This document shows, one piece after another, positions 32,902 through 44,825 of a stretch of DNA of 64,000 nucleotides (positions within the stretch are counted from its first letter, which is position 1; each line of letters begins with the position of its first letter). Below the pieces are notes generated by a model. The model saw nothing but the letters and a program-made list of their open reading frames with translations. It searched no databases and was not told the origin of the DNA. The stretch comes from Simmondsia chinensis (Eukaryota > Streptophyta > Magnoliopsida > Caryophyllales > Simmondsiaceae). The stretch lies in the NCBI GenBank assembly GCA_018398585.1, contig JAGTTD010000001.1, forward strand, positions 34,053,938 through 34,117,937, written 5' to 3'. A program made the translations under genes and the position numbers.

Positions 32902-34476
32902 ATGGTCAAAACTAGGAGAGCCATTGTTCTCGAGTATGAGGAGCCCAAATGTTGGCCTTGTTTGGCATTCGAGCACCTCTCAGAACGAAGTCCCGTATTG
33001 CAAGTGGATAAATCCAATCACAACCACGATAATGGATGCAGAGGTGAAGAGACATCCCAAAAGAACATTGGTTTGGGCTTTATGGCTATACTCATAATAG
33101 CTTTATGGCCATGATCAAGCTTCAAATGGAACTCACTAATGAAAGGCTTCAGCAGGCTCTAAAAGAGGCTCAAGAAAAAAACAACTTGTTGAGACAGAGG
33201 GTACTGTACCAGGCTAGGGTGAGAACACAACTGCTTTAGGGACCATTGTCATTGGCATTGGGACTTCAATGAATGAAAGCCTTCGTAAAGAAGCAAATAG
33301 GGTCCTTATCTTTTATAGCTAACATCATAGCCGGAGACACAGCATGTCAAACAGTAGTTGAAGTTGAACCCATCTTAGCAAGAGAAGCTGAGGCCCATAA
33401 GGCTTTATTCTAGCTATCAGGGAGGATCTTAGACAATGAAGGCCTGCACTTTCTTTCTCAACCCCCAATGGGTACCCTTGTGATGTTCTTTTGAGCTCAC
33501 AATTACCTTTGAATCAGTATACAAGCACTGCCTTTAAGAGCAAAGGAAGCAAGACTATGGCTACTCTAAGTGTCACACGCTTTGCACCAAGACTTATAAA
33601 TGAAAACGTGACTTATGGATTTTCTAGACCCCTTACGGACATCCCCTAACATTAAGGGATCTCAACACTAATGTACGGTCTGTGCCTACCCTAAAATTGA
33701 GGGAAAGATCATGTATACCTTGCAAATGTAGTGGAGGCAATCTCAAGGCCTGAAACAGCATCATGGTCACTAGGACAGGAGTAGGTACCTAATTTTAGGG
33801 ACCAATGCTCCCTCCTAGGCCTCCAATGGGATTGAGGGCAATTGAATTTACCTCATCCCAGTAACTACTCTATGGGGATGAACCTATTTAGGGTTACCTA
33901 ACAACCATTGGTTATTGGGTTGTTGCCACTCGGCCAGCCACGAACTTAAGGTTTTGCTAGTCCTTAGTTATGGATAACCAACAAAACCCATAGACCAAGG
34001 TGGGTATAATCTTGTTTATGCAAGCCAACACCCATTTCCTCACTGGATGGTCATGGGAGCTCAAGATTATCCTATAGATCCTCCTAGAGAAGCTCAAACA
34101 CTTGGGGTGCAATGACAAATGCATAATCAGGGATTGAGCCTGCCCCTCTAAGTCCAATTGGCCGCCCTCATTAAGTACATGAGTGGGCCTAGCCTTAAGA
34201 GGGTTAAATGACCCCTATATAGTAAGCCATGCCCAGACTATATAGACAAGGATTACCCATTTCCTAGAAGGTGAAAAAAATACCCAAATTTACTCCCTTC
34301 TCTGGAGAGGGGAACATGTCTCCTCTCAAGCACTTGGCAAGATTTAATTGACAGAGTGAGAGGCGGCTGACATCCCTTACTTGAAGTTAAGGCTAATCCC
34401 TAGCTCTTTTATATGGACCTATTTTAAATAGTACATAAGCCTACCACATAACTTTGTTCACCATTGGCAAGTCATG
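32902..34476 (+). pseudogene. Tat-C gag remnant, 5' part
   Basis: It begins MVKTRRAIVLEYEEPKCWP, homologous to the gag start of Tat-E. FMAMIKLQMELTNERLQQAL (33085-33150) is the same coiled-coil-like helix, EVEPILAREAEAHKALF (33360) the same linker, and KFTPFSGEGNMSPLKHLARF (34280-34340) the opening of the capsid domain. There are many stops. The gene is cut at 34476 by the non-autonomous element and continues at 39667. Confidence 0.75.
34472..34476. repeat. Target-site duplication tcatg, left
   Basis: Pairs with 39662-39666 around the non-autonomous LTR element. Confidence 0.85.
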
Positions 34477-34879
34477 TGTTATGATTCTCATAGTAGGGGC
34501 ACATGAATTAGAATATGAATGATTGTAATTATAATAAGGTTCATGTAATAAGTAGTATAAGCCCTTAGTATAGCTTGAAGTGTGTAATTAGGTTGGAACG
34601 ATTGTTAAGCTTTGTTAGTTGGTATTGGCACCAAAGTCGGTTACAGGGTCGTTAGTGGCAGTTAAGGCCTTGTCCTTTACATTGTATCTAGAGCTAGTAT
34701 AAGTAGCTTGCTCATGTGTAATATTGAATCATTGAATAAAATATACAAACTATCTCTTTGAGATATTTCTCTCTTTCTCATCTAACTTTCTCTGTTATCT
34801 CATCTCTTTCACGTCTCTTCTTATTTACGACTCTATCCTTCCCTAGGTTACGATTTGAGATTATATCTCGATCATAACA
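34477..34879 (+). mobile_element. 5' LTR of non-autonomous copy 1
   Basis: The start tgttatgatt and end cgatcataaca form short inverted termini. A pyrimidine-rich stretch (34760-34840) fills the downstream half. Confidence 0.9.
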
Positions 34880-34881
34880 GT

Positions 34882-34893
34882 TGGTATCAGAGC
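34882..34893 (+). other. Primer-binding site (tRNA-iMet)
   Basis: tggtatcagagc lies two bases after the LTR, a perfect initiator-Met complement. Confidence 0.9.
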
Positions 34894-35886
34894 CTTGTTT
34901 AGCTTCCAAATCAAACTTGATTTGATATCAAATATCTTTCATTTCATTGCAAATAGAAAGGGAGTTCAATTTTGAATTCTTTATTGATTGATATCAAGTT
35001 CTTGAGTCATGATCAAGAGCGTATCTGAAAATTTCATTGAAACAAATAAAAAGAGGTTGAATATCAAGTTCAGATCACATTGTGTGGATCATTAAACCCT
35101 GCATTGAATCAAGCCGATGGAGGTTGCATCTTGTGCAGATCTTCAGAGTTGAATTCATTGGGTAGAAGCTTGTATTTGGCGCAGGATACAGTGTAAATGT
35201 GCTAAATGATCTTCAGATTGAGATCAGATTCTATTGGGGATCGAAACCGTGACCAAAGTGCATTACGTTGATTAAATTCAAAGTTCTACTTCATGTTATA
35301 CTTTTGGAGTAGATTCAAGCTCAGAATTGTAAGTGTTCCAGACAATTTGAGTTGTGATAGTGTTGATTGAAGTTGAGCAAGATCAACTTTAGTTTGCTGC
35401 ATTAACCTTTGATAATTCAGACAAAGAAACTGAGCTTAATTCAGTAACTAAAAGGGCAAAGAGCTGAACATAACTGAATTGAATTGCTGATTGAATGTGT
35501 TAAATTCTAGACTTTTTGAGTTGATAAGCATTGATCAAGTGTAGTTGCATTGGAATCTTGTTGATTCCATAGGAATTTATTGCAGATTGAAGAATTACTG
35601 GCTCGAAAGTGAAATCAACAAGAACTCAGAAATTCACTGAAATCTGACATTGTTCTTGAGGATTGTGGTTAGAAGTGTGTTTAAGTCAGTAACTATAACT
35701 AAGTTCAAATATAATTCAGATTCATAGTCTGGATTATTCAAGAAATCACTGCGGTTAGGGTTTTGGTTCGAGTTCTCTCTGATTCGAATTGCGAAGTGCT
35801 AGGGTTTGGGGTCGAAGTTTTGATTCAGTGTTGCGAAAATCCTTTGGCCGTAAAAGTGCAATTCTCTTCTTCCATGAGCAAGAGAA

Positions 35887-36183
35887 ATGGAAGCTACAAC
35901 TAATCATGATTCAACTTTGAAGTGGTCAGTTGAAATCCACGAGATCATACAACGCTCTAATGAAGAACTTGTGCAACGTTTACGAGAGATTACAGCTGAT
36001 GTATTTCGTCCTCGAAAAGGTGTTTTACAGCTTGAGGTACACAATGTGGAATCACTTAACGTCGCTGAAATGAAACCACAAGTGCAAATTGAGATTTGGA
36101 GTAGCATGAAGTTGAGGGTATGGTATTCTCTGCCACATAATAAGCTGCAGCACAATAAGGAGATAAGCTTGTTTATCCATTGA
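35887..36183 (+). pseudogene. Unidentified internal frame 1 of copy 1
   Basis: A 98-codon frame starts MEATTNHDSTLKWSVEIHEI after a leader of about 1 kb. It has a charged helical stretch (IIQRSNEELVQRLREITADV) and no catalytic motif. I do not recognise the family; a gag-derived or captured host sequence is possible. The next frame (36214-36744) follows closely on the same strand, so both may once have been one protein. Confidence 0.4.
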
Positions 36184-36213
36184 AATTGCAAGAAATGTTA
36201 CTCGATTAAGAGA

Positions 36214-36744
36214 TTGAGAACAACAGAAAAGCCGATATTAGTTTACAAGGGAAAATCTCCAAATTTCCTACACCTTAAATCAAATAATAAGATTCTTGAT
36301 AAGCTTGATGTTAGTGGGAACAAGGAATCGATGAAGCATGAGATGTTTATGTTGTCATTTGATAGACTTGAGGTTGGTGCATGGATTAGCAAAACGCTTA
36401 AGAAGCCAAGGAGGAAGAAGAAATCTAACTGCAGCAAGGCAATTTCAGCAAAAGATCGAAGTGTTGTTGCTACTGCAGTGCATCCCGACTTAAGGAAGCA
36501 TGAGGTTGTTGTTCAGTCAAACCAATTGGTTCAAAGGAAACCTGTGGAAGGACAACAATGCAGTGAGGATATTATTAGAGCATCTCATTCACGAATTGGT
36601 GCATCTCATTCAAGTATTGGACATAGTGTTCGTCCACCTGAAGTGGTACACTCTCTTGTGTTCAAAGAAATGATCCTACATCAAGAATGGATCTATTTGA
36701 ATGTCAGCAAGCTAAATGGTTCCAGAAGCAAGTTTAAACAGTGA
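36214..36744 (+). CDS. Unidentified internal frame 2 of copy 1 (basic protein)
   Basis: This is the longest frame of the element, 176 codons. It has a strongly basic cluster KTLKKPRRKKKSN (residues about 63-75), resembling a nuclear localisation or nucleic-acid-binding patch, and a short internal repeat, ASHSRIG followed by ASHSSIG (residues about 124-137). No family is recognised. It lies where an LTR element would carry gag. Translation is unproven, and it may be a fragment of a larger broken gene. Confidence 0.35.
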   Translation: MRTTEKPILVYKGKSPNFLHLKSNNKILDKLDVSGNKESMKHEMFMLSFDRLEVGAWISKTLKKPRRKKKSNCSKAISAKDRSVVATAVHPDLRKHEVVVQSNQLVQRKPVEGQQCSEDIIRASHSRIGASHSSIGHSVRPPEVVHSLVFKEMILHQEWIYLNVSKLNGSRSKFKQ

Positions 36745-37016
36745 AGTGTGTATCGGTGCAGCATTCTCATGAGCTATTACAAGGCTTTGATAGAGGAGCT
36801 CAAGCCAAGTGCACACAAGGGATTGATTCAGTAGTAAATCAAGCAGGGTTGAGACCTTTTGACCCTAGAAAAGATGAATTAAATGTGCTTGGGAAAGGTA
36901 GACCTCAATTATAGCACCTCATTGAAGGGAATTCAATTAACAGTGCAAGATTCAGTTTGGAATGGGAAGCTGCAGTTGGAAACCACGGAATTTTTACTGG
37001 AGAATTGATGAATTAA

Positions 37017-38806
37017 GTGGGAAAATCACAAGTTGCTGCTGTAGTATCATCTAATGCTGTCCAAAACATGCTAATTCAGAACCTGAAGCATGAATCCAAC
37101 ATTACGTCGGATGCTTTGCAAGGGTTTTTGTGTGGGATGAAGGATTATGGACTTAAACTAGCTAAAGTACATAATCAATTGGACGATCGGCAAGATCGGG
37201 CTGATTTATTTCCTGCTTCGAGTGGAGTTATAACTCATCCAAGTGCAGGCATTTGTGATAGGCCTCCTCCTGATCCGGGAGAAGGAATCTTTGGGTTCAA
37301 ACCAACTAAAGTTCACTATAAGCTGGGTGAATTGTAAGATTTTTTGAATCTAATTCCTTCTTTGATTTATCCAGGCGTTAGCACCTGTGTTACTTGTCCA
37401 GTGCAAGTTGTTGAAGCTAACAGTGAGGAGGACTGTAGCGTTGAAGTTTGGGTTGTGTGTTAGAGTCAAGTTGGAAGAAAAGGGAATGTTTCAGAGGTGC
37501 AAGCAATGGTGAGACCACCCAAACATGTTGGGGAGATGCAGGATTACATGGAAGTAGAAGCAGATCTGAATGAGTCCTTGAAATGCAGAAAGCCACAGGA
37601 GAATCATACTGGAATTGGTGGTTTTGGGAAGGATTTGAAGTTCTGGTGTCATAGGCTGAATATTTCAGGTAATTGGGTTCTTGTGGGAGCTCAAATCGTG
37701 ACTGAATCTTTGTGGAGTCTTGTTGAGGAAGATTGCATGCTAAATTGGTGCACATGAAGGAGAATAACTAGTGTAGATGACTTGAGACCAATTTTGAATT
37801 CAAGCTTTGTGTTCTGTTGTGTCTTATTACCGCAGCATCTATCGATAGTCATGCTTGGTTGGGTGCAACAGATAGTTGAGCAAGCTGCTCTTTATCCAGA
37901 TCAATCAAGGGAGGTGGAACAAGCAGCTGATGAAGTTGAGGTCAACAAAGCAAAAATCAGTATTGAAAATGCAGAATTCTGGAGTTCTGCCTCACAATTG
38001 CAAGAGGATGCAGTTGTATGTTGTCAATTGAGGATAAACCAAATTTGCATACAAGTTCAAGCAGTAGCTCAGCTCGTCTATGAAGGTTTAAGTTCAAGTT
38101 CAGCTGGAGTTAGATTACATAACAGCAGAAAAGCAAGCATAGACCAGCCTTTGCTCATGTGATGATTGCTTCTATTTTAAAGCTCTATTAGTTCCATATG
38201 TTGGTGTCCTGTGTATTCATTCTTGAGTTTGTTGATAAGGAATCAAAGTTTGTTCATTGGAGAAGAGGTTGGTTACTTAAATGGCATGTAATACAGAGTT
38301 CCCTAAAGGTTTACAGCTGCAGAACATCAATTGAACACAGGAAACAAAGGGAGACTCAAACAAGAGCTGAAGACTTGGTGAACAATCTGGATTATTTCGC
38401 ATTCTCACTTGTGCTCAAGGCTGTGGGATAATACTTTGTTGATTCAAATCAATGTAGCTACAGCCTATCAATTGGAGGCAGTAAATTTCGGGAGATTCAA
38501 ATAAGAGTTGAGGAATTTGTGCTCAATCTGAAAGAGATGTGTTGCATTAGAAAGCAGGGGGTAAGATGTCCCTTGTGCACTCTCATTATGTTTGGGCAAG
38601 TTGAAGGAGTGGAAGTACATTGTGTGGATTGGGCCAAAGCCTTGAAAAAGGAGTTAGAGACTTCCATATCAACCAAGATTATGCTTAACTTGCAACAAAC
38701 ATATTTTAAAGAAGAAGTTGTTGGTTCTTTGCATAGTTCATGTTTCTCCTTGCTAGCAGCTTCTAGGAATTTTGATTGGTCTAATGAATGTGCTAGCCAG
38801 ACTTAG
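37017..38806 (+). pseudogene. Series of unidentified broken frames in copy 1
   Basis: Plus-strand frames at 37017-37337, 37497-37757, 37782-38162, 38198-38431 and 38519-38806 follow each other closely, with codon-like continuity and no antisense competitor of similar length. This suggests one decayed coding region of about 1.8 kb. Features include DRPPPDPGEGIFGF (37260) and a Val/Glu/Ala-rich helix QSREVEQAADEVEVNKAKI (37900). No known domain was seen. Confidence 0.35.
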
Positions 38807-39234
38807 AAAAGCATTAGAACAACTGAACACCTCTCTTTTAATATTACAAGCATTGGGTTAGGTTGGAGCAGCACAAATGGAAATTCTGCAGCAAAGTGGA
38901 AGCAGCAGCAAGCTTGGGCTTTCATAAATTTCAGCAACAAGCTGGTGTTTTTGAGCCACATTAACTATCAGAAGGGAAGCTGTGGACTGGTTGTTGATGT
39001 GTGGTTGGCTTGGTTTGATCAGTACAGACCACCAGAGGGTCACAATACATCCCAACACAAGCAAAGTGCAGAAAAGAGCAGTATAATTATGTGCCTAACT
39101 ACATTTCAAATTGCAGTACCCGTATGTCCTTCCAACTGTAGAACCTCGCAAGAAGTTCATCAATTTCAGCTATCTTTTCTTAAGCAATAGGTGATCTTCA
39201 TTGTTTCAATTTCCTTCTTAGATTCTTGAGGACA

Positions 39235-39257
39235 AGAATCTTTTAAGGGAAGAGTAT
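39235..39257 (+). other. Polypurine tract of copy 1
   Basis: aagaatcttttaagggaaga precedes the 3' LTR. The same 'gaggacaagaatct' context occurs on the minus strand next to the LTR at 55938. Confidence 0.7.
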
Positions 39258-39661
39258 TGTTATGATTCTCAGAGTAGGGGCATATGAATTAGAATATGAA
39301 TGATTGTAATTAGAATAAGGTTGATGTATTAAGTAGTATAAGTCCTTAGTATAGCTTAAAGTGTGTAATTAGGTTGGTACAATTGTTAAGCTTTGTTAGG
39401 TTGTGTTGGCGCCAAAGTCGATTAGAGGGTCATTAATGGCGGTTAAGGCCTTGTCCTTTACATTGTATCTAGAGCTAGCATAAGTAGCTTGCTCAAGTGT
39501 AATATTGAATCATTGAATAAACAATACAATCTACCTCTTTGAGATATTTCTCTCTTTCTCATCTCCATTATCTCATCTCCTTCACTTCTCTTCTCATCTA
39601 AACTCTCTTGGATTCTATCCTTTCCTAGGTTATGATTTGAGATTATATCTCGATCATAACA
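39258..39661 (+). mobile_element. 3' LTR of non-autonomous copy 1
   Basis: Partner of 34477-34879, followed by the tcatg duplication. Confidence 0.9.
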
Positions 39662-39666
39662 TCATG
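39662..39666. repeat. Target-site duplication tcatg, right
   Basis: Partner of 34472-34476. Confidence 0.85.
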
Positions 39667-41560
39667 GTTAGACAGTTTCGAGGCCAATTCCAAAAAAATC
39701 GAATTCGGCACTTCTATATATGACTTGACTCGAATGAGATAAAAGCCAGGGGAATCCATAGAGGATTATATTAATCCATTTAAGGGAGTCAGACTAAAAT
39801 GTATAGTGACCCTCCCTGAAGTTGAATATGCCAAGCAGGCCTTCATTGCGTTAGACATTAAATTTTGAAAGAAATTTGAAGGCTCGAAGTTTACTAACTT
39901 TCTTCATCTAGCAGAATGTGCTTCTAGAGACGAGGCTATCTTGAAAGAAGCCTAAAGAAAAATAGCATATACAAAACCTACATGAACGAGGTGATAGATG
40001 AGGAGGAGATCCCTCCTTATGAAATTGACATTGCCGAATAAATCAAGGGACCTCCTCTAATTTAGAATCATTGGTGAAAAAGGACATTAGGGCAAAGAAT
40101 CAAATGAAACCTAGGATTTAAGAGAATAATCAATTGAATTCTCTCTGGTTGACGTAATATTTGATTTCCTTGAGGTGAATAATAAGCTTAAAGTCAAAGG
40201 GAAACACAGGAAACTTGATCCTAATTCTTTAAAAGGAAAGGTTTCTTATAAATGGTATGATTCCTTTACCCACTCAACAAAGAGCTCTGTCATCTTTAGG
40301 AACATAGTCTAGGACATCATTGACATAGGGGAACTTATCTTCCCCGAAGAAGGGCAAATCGGTGTTGATAAAAACCTATTCCCTATTCCTATTGAAGCAA
40401 ATGCTATAGAGACGGTAAAGCCTCTAGAAATTTGTAGTGCTCAAACTGACATGAAACCTCATTGCTAGATGAATGAAGATAAAGAGAGGGTGGCTATAGC
40501 CAACGCCTTATTTGAAAGACTTCTGGAGCAAGGGGCACTCAGGTTTCCAAAGTGTTCTGTTGAGTTAGGAAGTGAGTTTTGTAGATGGCACATCAAGACG
40601 GAGCATCTGATTTTTAACTAAGCCACCTTTAAAAAGGTTCCTAAAAGGATAGTTGAAAAGGAGATCTTTCCTCATTTTAAAGGAAGCGGAGACATAGATG
40701 GGCATATCTACCAATGACCATTGGGAAACGGTCCTTGCCACTAAAAATGAGGTGATGAGAAGGTTCATGGAGCTTACCCTTTCTTTTGTGGAAGTTGTGC
40801 CCATAGACTTGTTTCTTAGACGAAAAAGATGGAGTTATATCCAAAGAGGACACCGTTGCCCTCTAAGAATGTCCCATTCTTTGAGCAGACCCGGGATTCT
40901 TTTCTAAAATATCAACTTAACATGAGGACAAAGCATCCCAAGAGGAATCCAAAATGTCACATGATTGGAGCACAGACTAACTAGGGTAATGGCACTCGGG
41001 GGTTCAATTTGGTAATGTATGGAAAAGAAACCAACTTGATCAAGAGAATGGTGAACCGTCTAGGCTTACTAAAACACAAAAGAGAAAGATGTTGTGCAAG
41101 AAGGCAATGAAGAGGAGTGCTCAGCTTGACTCTTGGTTGGTCGAGGACCTTTCTGACAGGGAGTCTAACCATAAGAACAATGAAACAAGTGGCCTAAAGC
41201 CTATGGATCTTGAAAATTAGAAGGGAAAAGTATCTTTGAAGGCCATAAGGGTTCAAAAGAGCCTTGTGGGAAGCTCAAGAGATGGGTTAGTTTCTCATCA
41301 TTAGAAGGAAACAAGTCTTGGTGGGATCAATTCCTTTAGGACTCATGGACTCCTAAGTTATCTGGTGATAATGAGGATTATAGTCCTCTCACCATCAATT
41401 TAGTGGAAGCTCTTGACCAGGTCAAACCAACATGGTCAGACATAGAGAATAATTTCTACAAAGAGGACTACCCCTAACCCATGGATGAGTCCAATAGTCA
41501 AGAGGCTAAGGAAGAAAACCAGCCTCATCATCAAAATAGTAGTTTAATAAAGATTTCAAG
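39667..41560 (+). pseudogene. Tat-C gag 3' part and protease/linker remnant
   Basis: Gag resumes with SIYDLTRMR, KPGESIEDYIN and RLKCIVTLPEVEYAKQAF (39710-39850), matching Tat-E. MRTKHPKRNPKC (40920) corresponds to Tat-E at 19190. The intervening 40100-40900 should hold protease but the active site is not readable. Stops are frequent. The linker to RT (41200-41560) is acidic and poorly conserved. Confidence 0.65.
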
Positions 41561-41570
41561 AAAGAGATAG

Positions 41571-42690
41571 ATGAAAAGCTCCAAATTCAATTTAGACCAC
41601 AACCTGAACAAGCTGAATTCCAAACTTCCTTACTCCTATCCTTGGAATACATGTAAAAAAAGGCTAGTGAATATAGTTCCTATGATTAAAAAGTATGGAA
41701 AATTTAGAGTCTACATTGACTTTAGAGACTTAAATGCAGCTACACCAAAGGATGAATATCTTATGCCCATTGTTGAGGTCAATATTGATTCAACCTCGAG
41801 GCATGAGGTATAACCCTTTATGGATGGCTACTATGGCTAATATTAAGTCATGATGGCTTTGAAGGATACCCATAAGAGTGCATTCAGGTGTTTAATGTTA
41901 ATAAGAGCCTTTGAATGGGTGGCCATGCCATTTGGTTTAAGGAACACTGGGGCCACCTATTAATGGCCATGAGCATCATCTTTCATGATCCCATTGGTAA
42001 CATCATGGAAGTTTATATAGACAGCATCATGGTCAAGTCAAAAACTCAAGTTGAGCACATGGAAGATTTAAAAACTATGTTCCTATGATTGAAAAGCCAC
42101 AATGTTAAGATGAACCCTTTCAAATGTGGCTTCTGGATACAAGTTGGGAACATCCTAGGCTTTCTTGTGCACTAAAGTGGCATTAACATTGACAACAATA
42201 AGGCTAAAGCCATTCAGGATGCCAAAACTGCCCTCAAATAAGAAGAAACTTCAATGTTTCTTAGGGCAAGTCAATTTCCTATGACACTTCATTTCAAATG
42301 TTGCGGGAAAGTGTAAGGGCTTCTCACCATTGTTGAGACTCAAATCCAAAAAGGGCTATTTATGGGAGAAGTAGCATCAAATAACATTCGAGGCCATCAA
42401 AGAATATTTGATTAGGCCACGGTGTTAATTCCACCTAAGCAAGAGTAACCATTGAAAATGTATCTTTCCGCCTGTACTGTATCAATAGGCTCTTTGTTGT
42501 ATAAGACAACGAGAAAGGGTGTGAGCAAGCAGTGTTATCTGAGCTGTTGCTTTAGTGAACGTGAAATAAACGATACTTCCATTGAGAAATTGTGTCCATC
42601 ATTGTATTATGCATATGTGAAGTTGAGACATTACTTTCTTGCAATCACTATTTATGTGGTTGCTCAAATAGGTGTTCTCAAATAAATGTT
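41571..42690 (+). pseudogene. Tat-C reverse transcriptase and first RNase H
   Basis: RT blocks: LVNIVPMIKKYGKFRVYIDF, RDLNAATPKDEYLMPIV (41670-41770), AFEWVAMPFGLRNTGATY (41900-41960) and VYIDSIMVKS (42008-42038). The catalytic YxDD reads Y-I-D-S, so one metal-binding Asp is lost. MNPFKCGFW and LGFLVH follow. The RNase H entry (PLKMYLSACTVSIGSLLY, then IEKLCPSLYYAYVKLRHYFL) is at 42450-42640. These are Tat-type pol blocks with several stops. Confidence 0.85.
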
Positions 42691-42879
42691 AGATAGGCCT
42701 TCAGTGAGAGGAAGGTTGAACAAATGGAGCATTACTTTGCTTCTGTATGAATTAGTGTACATGTCTTAAAAGTTAGAGGAAGGTCAATCCTTAGTAGGTT
42801 GTTTTTGGCTGACCATCCTAATATGCAAATAGAATCACCCTATGAACAAGGGGAGATTTTAGTGGTGAAGATAGCTCCT

Positions 42880-43240
42880 TAGAGACTATACTTTGATGGA
42901 TCAAGGACCAAGTCTAGTATTGGATGGGATCATTATTGAAGCACCCTTTGAATTTATCCCCAAGCTCATTGTCATCCTTATGGGGAACTACCCAACAATG
43001 TGACTGAATATGAGGCCTTAATTATTTGCCTCAAGGCCCTCATACAAATGGGAGTCCCCATAGTGGTAATAGGAGGGGATTCATAGTTGGTTGTTTACCA
43101 AGGAATGGGGGAATTTCAATATCTGAGTGATACATCAATTAAGTATGTCTCAATAGTACAAGAACTATTCAAGAAGATTGATGAGGAAACAATTGAGCAC
43201 GTGCCTCGAGATTTGAATACGGCAACCAATAACATAGTCA
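42880..43240 (+). pseudogene. Tat-C second (archaeal-type) RNase H
   Basis: LYFDGSRTKSSIG carries the first acidic residue. NVTEYEALIICLKALIQMGV carries the catalytic Glu and VIGGDS the next Asp (normally followed by QLV; here a stop stands before LVV). IEHVPRDLNTATNNI ends it with the last Asp region. A second RNase H after the retroviral one is known for plant Tat elements and supports the lineage call. Confidence 0.8.
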
Positions 43241-43980
43241 CGCCAACTGCATAGGGGTCTATGACATGTGAATTGGACCATAAATTTCTCGGATACCTTA
43301 AACTAAAATAAAAGAATTTTCCATAAATAGATCTTATAATCCCATGGAAGAAAATATAATAATACAATTTAGAGGGAGAACCGTAAGTAGACATTCAAAA
43401 TGCTCAACTCCAAAATTTCATAATCTATAACAAAGTATGAAATAGGGAACTTATTGAAGCCATGAAGTATAGAAGGTCTCTTATGGTTGCTGCAACTTCC
43501 AACGGCATGGTGGCTAAGATCCTTAGTCCCCACTTAAGACACACCATGCCCCTTTTGAGAATAATAAACAACAGGATGAATATTCGATTATGAAACAGAT
43601 TTCCCGGTGCGAGCTAAATCCAGACAAATCTGCTATTAAAAACAAGGATCAAACATTCTTAGAAAGACATATTCTAAAAAGCATTGGTAAAGTACAATAT
43701 CAATAATCACTCACGAAAACTCAACAAAAGAAGATAATTTTTAAGCCTTAAGGCCCTAGATTGTTGCTGCATATAATTTTTGCAATTAGGCTCAGAATTG
43801 GCTACAATAACTGGGTCCTTGGCCAACATTTGGGTTCAGGGGAACCGTCCAAATAGTGCACTGCTAACGGAGATGGTATAATCCCCCAATCAATGGCTCA
43901 GAGATGTCCGTTCCGCGACATCGCAGGACACAACCCGCAAAGCAAAGCATAAGAAATGCATTACATATTTGCTCATTAAT
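43241..43980. other. Tat-C downstream region, unassigned
   Basis: Integrase would be expected here but no HHCC or DDE motif could be read; YRRSLMVAATSNGMVAKIL (43470-43530) is the only protein-like text. Sequence from 43560 looks unrelated and may belong to the LINE insertion or to older host DNA. Confidence 0.35.
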
Positions 43981-43998
43981 AACAATAACAACAACAAC
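43981..43998 (-). repeat. (TTG)n tail of the RTE element
   Basis: aacaataacaacaacaac on the plus strand is the simple-repeat terminus of the LINE. Confidence 0.8.
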
Positions 43999-44825
43999 CT
44001 AGTGCCTCTAAGGGCTTCCACAAAAGTAGGGTCTAGGGGGGATAGATGTACGCAGCCTTCCCCCTTCCAGGAGCTACCCTGAAGGGAGGCTGTTTCCAAG
44101 GACCCCCAACCTGAGAAGCTGGTCCGCAGCATAAAGTATGGTGGCCTGGTAGTAGGAATGCAACAAAACATGACCATGGCAAAACACAAGGCCAACTATA
44201 CAAACAAGCTCAAAGCAAGCCAAACGTTAGGCAACTAGACAACTAATAGGCGGGTAAATACCAAATGCCGGCAAGCGGCTAAGCAGAACTCAAATGGCAA
44301 GAAGGCAAGTAGCGAATCATGAGAGCAAGTATGCTACGTAAGTTCGCTAAGAGGAAGTCAAAAGCCTAGCACTAATAAGCTAGACTGCCCTACTCCAATC
44401 TGCTACACTTACTACCCCCTATGCTAGCCCTCCATTGTGCTCTATCTAAGGCCATCTCATCCCGAAGGTTTAGGTGGGTGAGGTCATGTCAGATCGCCTC
44501 CAGCCATCTCTTCTTTGGCCTACCTCGCCCCCTCCTGCCTAGCGTAGTATAAGGTTGTTCGCATCTTCTGATTAGTGCGTTGATCGGTCACTTCTAACAT
44601 GTCCGAACCACCTCAAACGTTGCTCCCTCAATTTATCTTCGATGGAGGCTACGCCAATTCGCCTCTTACGATGTCATTCCTGATCCTATCCTACCTCGTG
44701 TGTCCGTACATCCACCATAGTATTCGCATCTCCGCCACCTTCATCTTCTGTGTATGTTGTTGTTTCATCGCCCCACACTCCGCCCCATACGACATGGCTG
44801 ACCTCACTATTAGTCAAATCATGCT
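43981..44825 (-). mobile_element. RTE-type LINE, 3' end
   Basis: The minus strand encodes the C-terminal tail of plant RTE polyproteins: SYGAECGAMKQQHTQKM, MRILWWMYGHTR, then [12 protein letters not shown] text in decayed form (44815-44560). A 3' UTR ends in the tail block 'caggttgggggtcc', 'ggaaacagcc', 'ggctgcgtacatc' and a (TTG)n repeat at 43981-43998. The tail is shared with many plant SINEs and with the 5S SINE at 4720. The 5' part is missing, as usual for target-primed insertion. It lies inside Tat-C. Confidence 0.8.

Larger units (their letters stand above)
34477..39661 (+). mobile_element. Non-autonomous large LTR element, copy 1
   Basis: A 5,185-bp element has 403- and 404-bp LTRs (tgttatgattctca...gatcataaca), a perfect tRNA-iMet primer site and a polypurine tract. 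Its 4.4 kb internal region shows no protease, RT, RNase H or integrase motif in any frame I examined, so it is a large retrotransposon derivative that must borrow proteins. By eye the LTRs differ at roughly 8-10% of positions. Relatives start at 49157 and 55938 (minus). Insertion into Tat-C gag gave a tcatg duplication. Confidence 0.9.
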
